Assembly (NCBI GenBank): GCA_965371855.1
Contig: CBDUZZ010000116.1
Location: forward strand, 1 to 6,341
Length of the DNA stretch: 6,341 bases
Direction of reading: 5' to 3'
Origin: JAADEM01 sp965371855
GTDB lineage: Bacteria > Bacteroidota > Bacteroidia > Bacteroidales > Marinilabiliaceae
Shown: piece after piece, positions 6,288 through 6,341 of the stretch
How the letters are laid out: the number at the start of each line of letters is the position of its first letter
Position numbering within the stretch: the stretch's first letter is position 1
Made by a program: the position numbers and the translations under genes
The notes under the pieces: generated by a model
The model's input: only the letters and a program-made list of their open reading frames with translations
The model's database searches: none
Told to the model about the DNA's origin: nothing

Positions 6288-6341
<54 letters not shown>

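Overview
The window reads as ordinary chromosomal housekeeping DNA from a member of the Bacteroidota. The support is the AT-rich base composition, genes lacking clear Shine-Dalgarno sites, Bacteroidota-type promoters (TTTG near -33 and TAnnTTTG near -7), and the style of the proteins. The MutS start region and its GPNMAGKS Walker A fit this phylum. I cannot fix the class or genus. I see no phage, transposon, CRISPR, toxin or defence genes.

Layout, left to right. Positions 1-194 are non-coding. They hold two diverged copies of an AT block plus a G-rich CTC(C/T)TCGGAGGGG element, then a hairpin with internal direct repeats. Next come two tightly linked + strand genes, a TrmN6-type tRNA adenine methyltransferase (195-917) and a NorM-like MATE efflux transporter (925-2265). 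A comB-type 2-phosphosulfolactate phosphatase follows (2330-3043). Its stop codon lies inside a strong inverted repeat, which also ends a convergent 56-residue membrane-protein gene on the - strand (3099-3269). That gene is short and easily overlooked. A 185-base divergent intergenic region carries a good promoter for mutS (3455-6079, TTG start). After mutS come a degenerate octamer repeat, a possible terminator, a near-perfect promoter and a tRNA-Gly(GCC) gene cut off by the window end.

The genes do not form one pathway. TrmN6 (tRNA modification), MutS (mismatch repair) and tRNA-Gly are core information-processing functions. The MATE pump exports drugs or metabolites. ComB points to sulfolactate or related phosphatase chemistry, but no partner pathway gene is present here. 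Transcription probably falls into four units: trmN6-MATE (possibly reading on into comB), the small - strand gene, mutS, and the tRNA.

I did not find a convincing undescribed system. The items most worth a second look are the orphan ComB, the small membrane protein with its shared terminator, and the intergenic repeat families.
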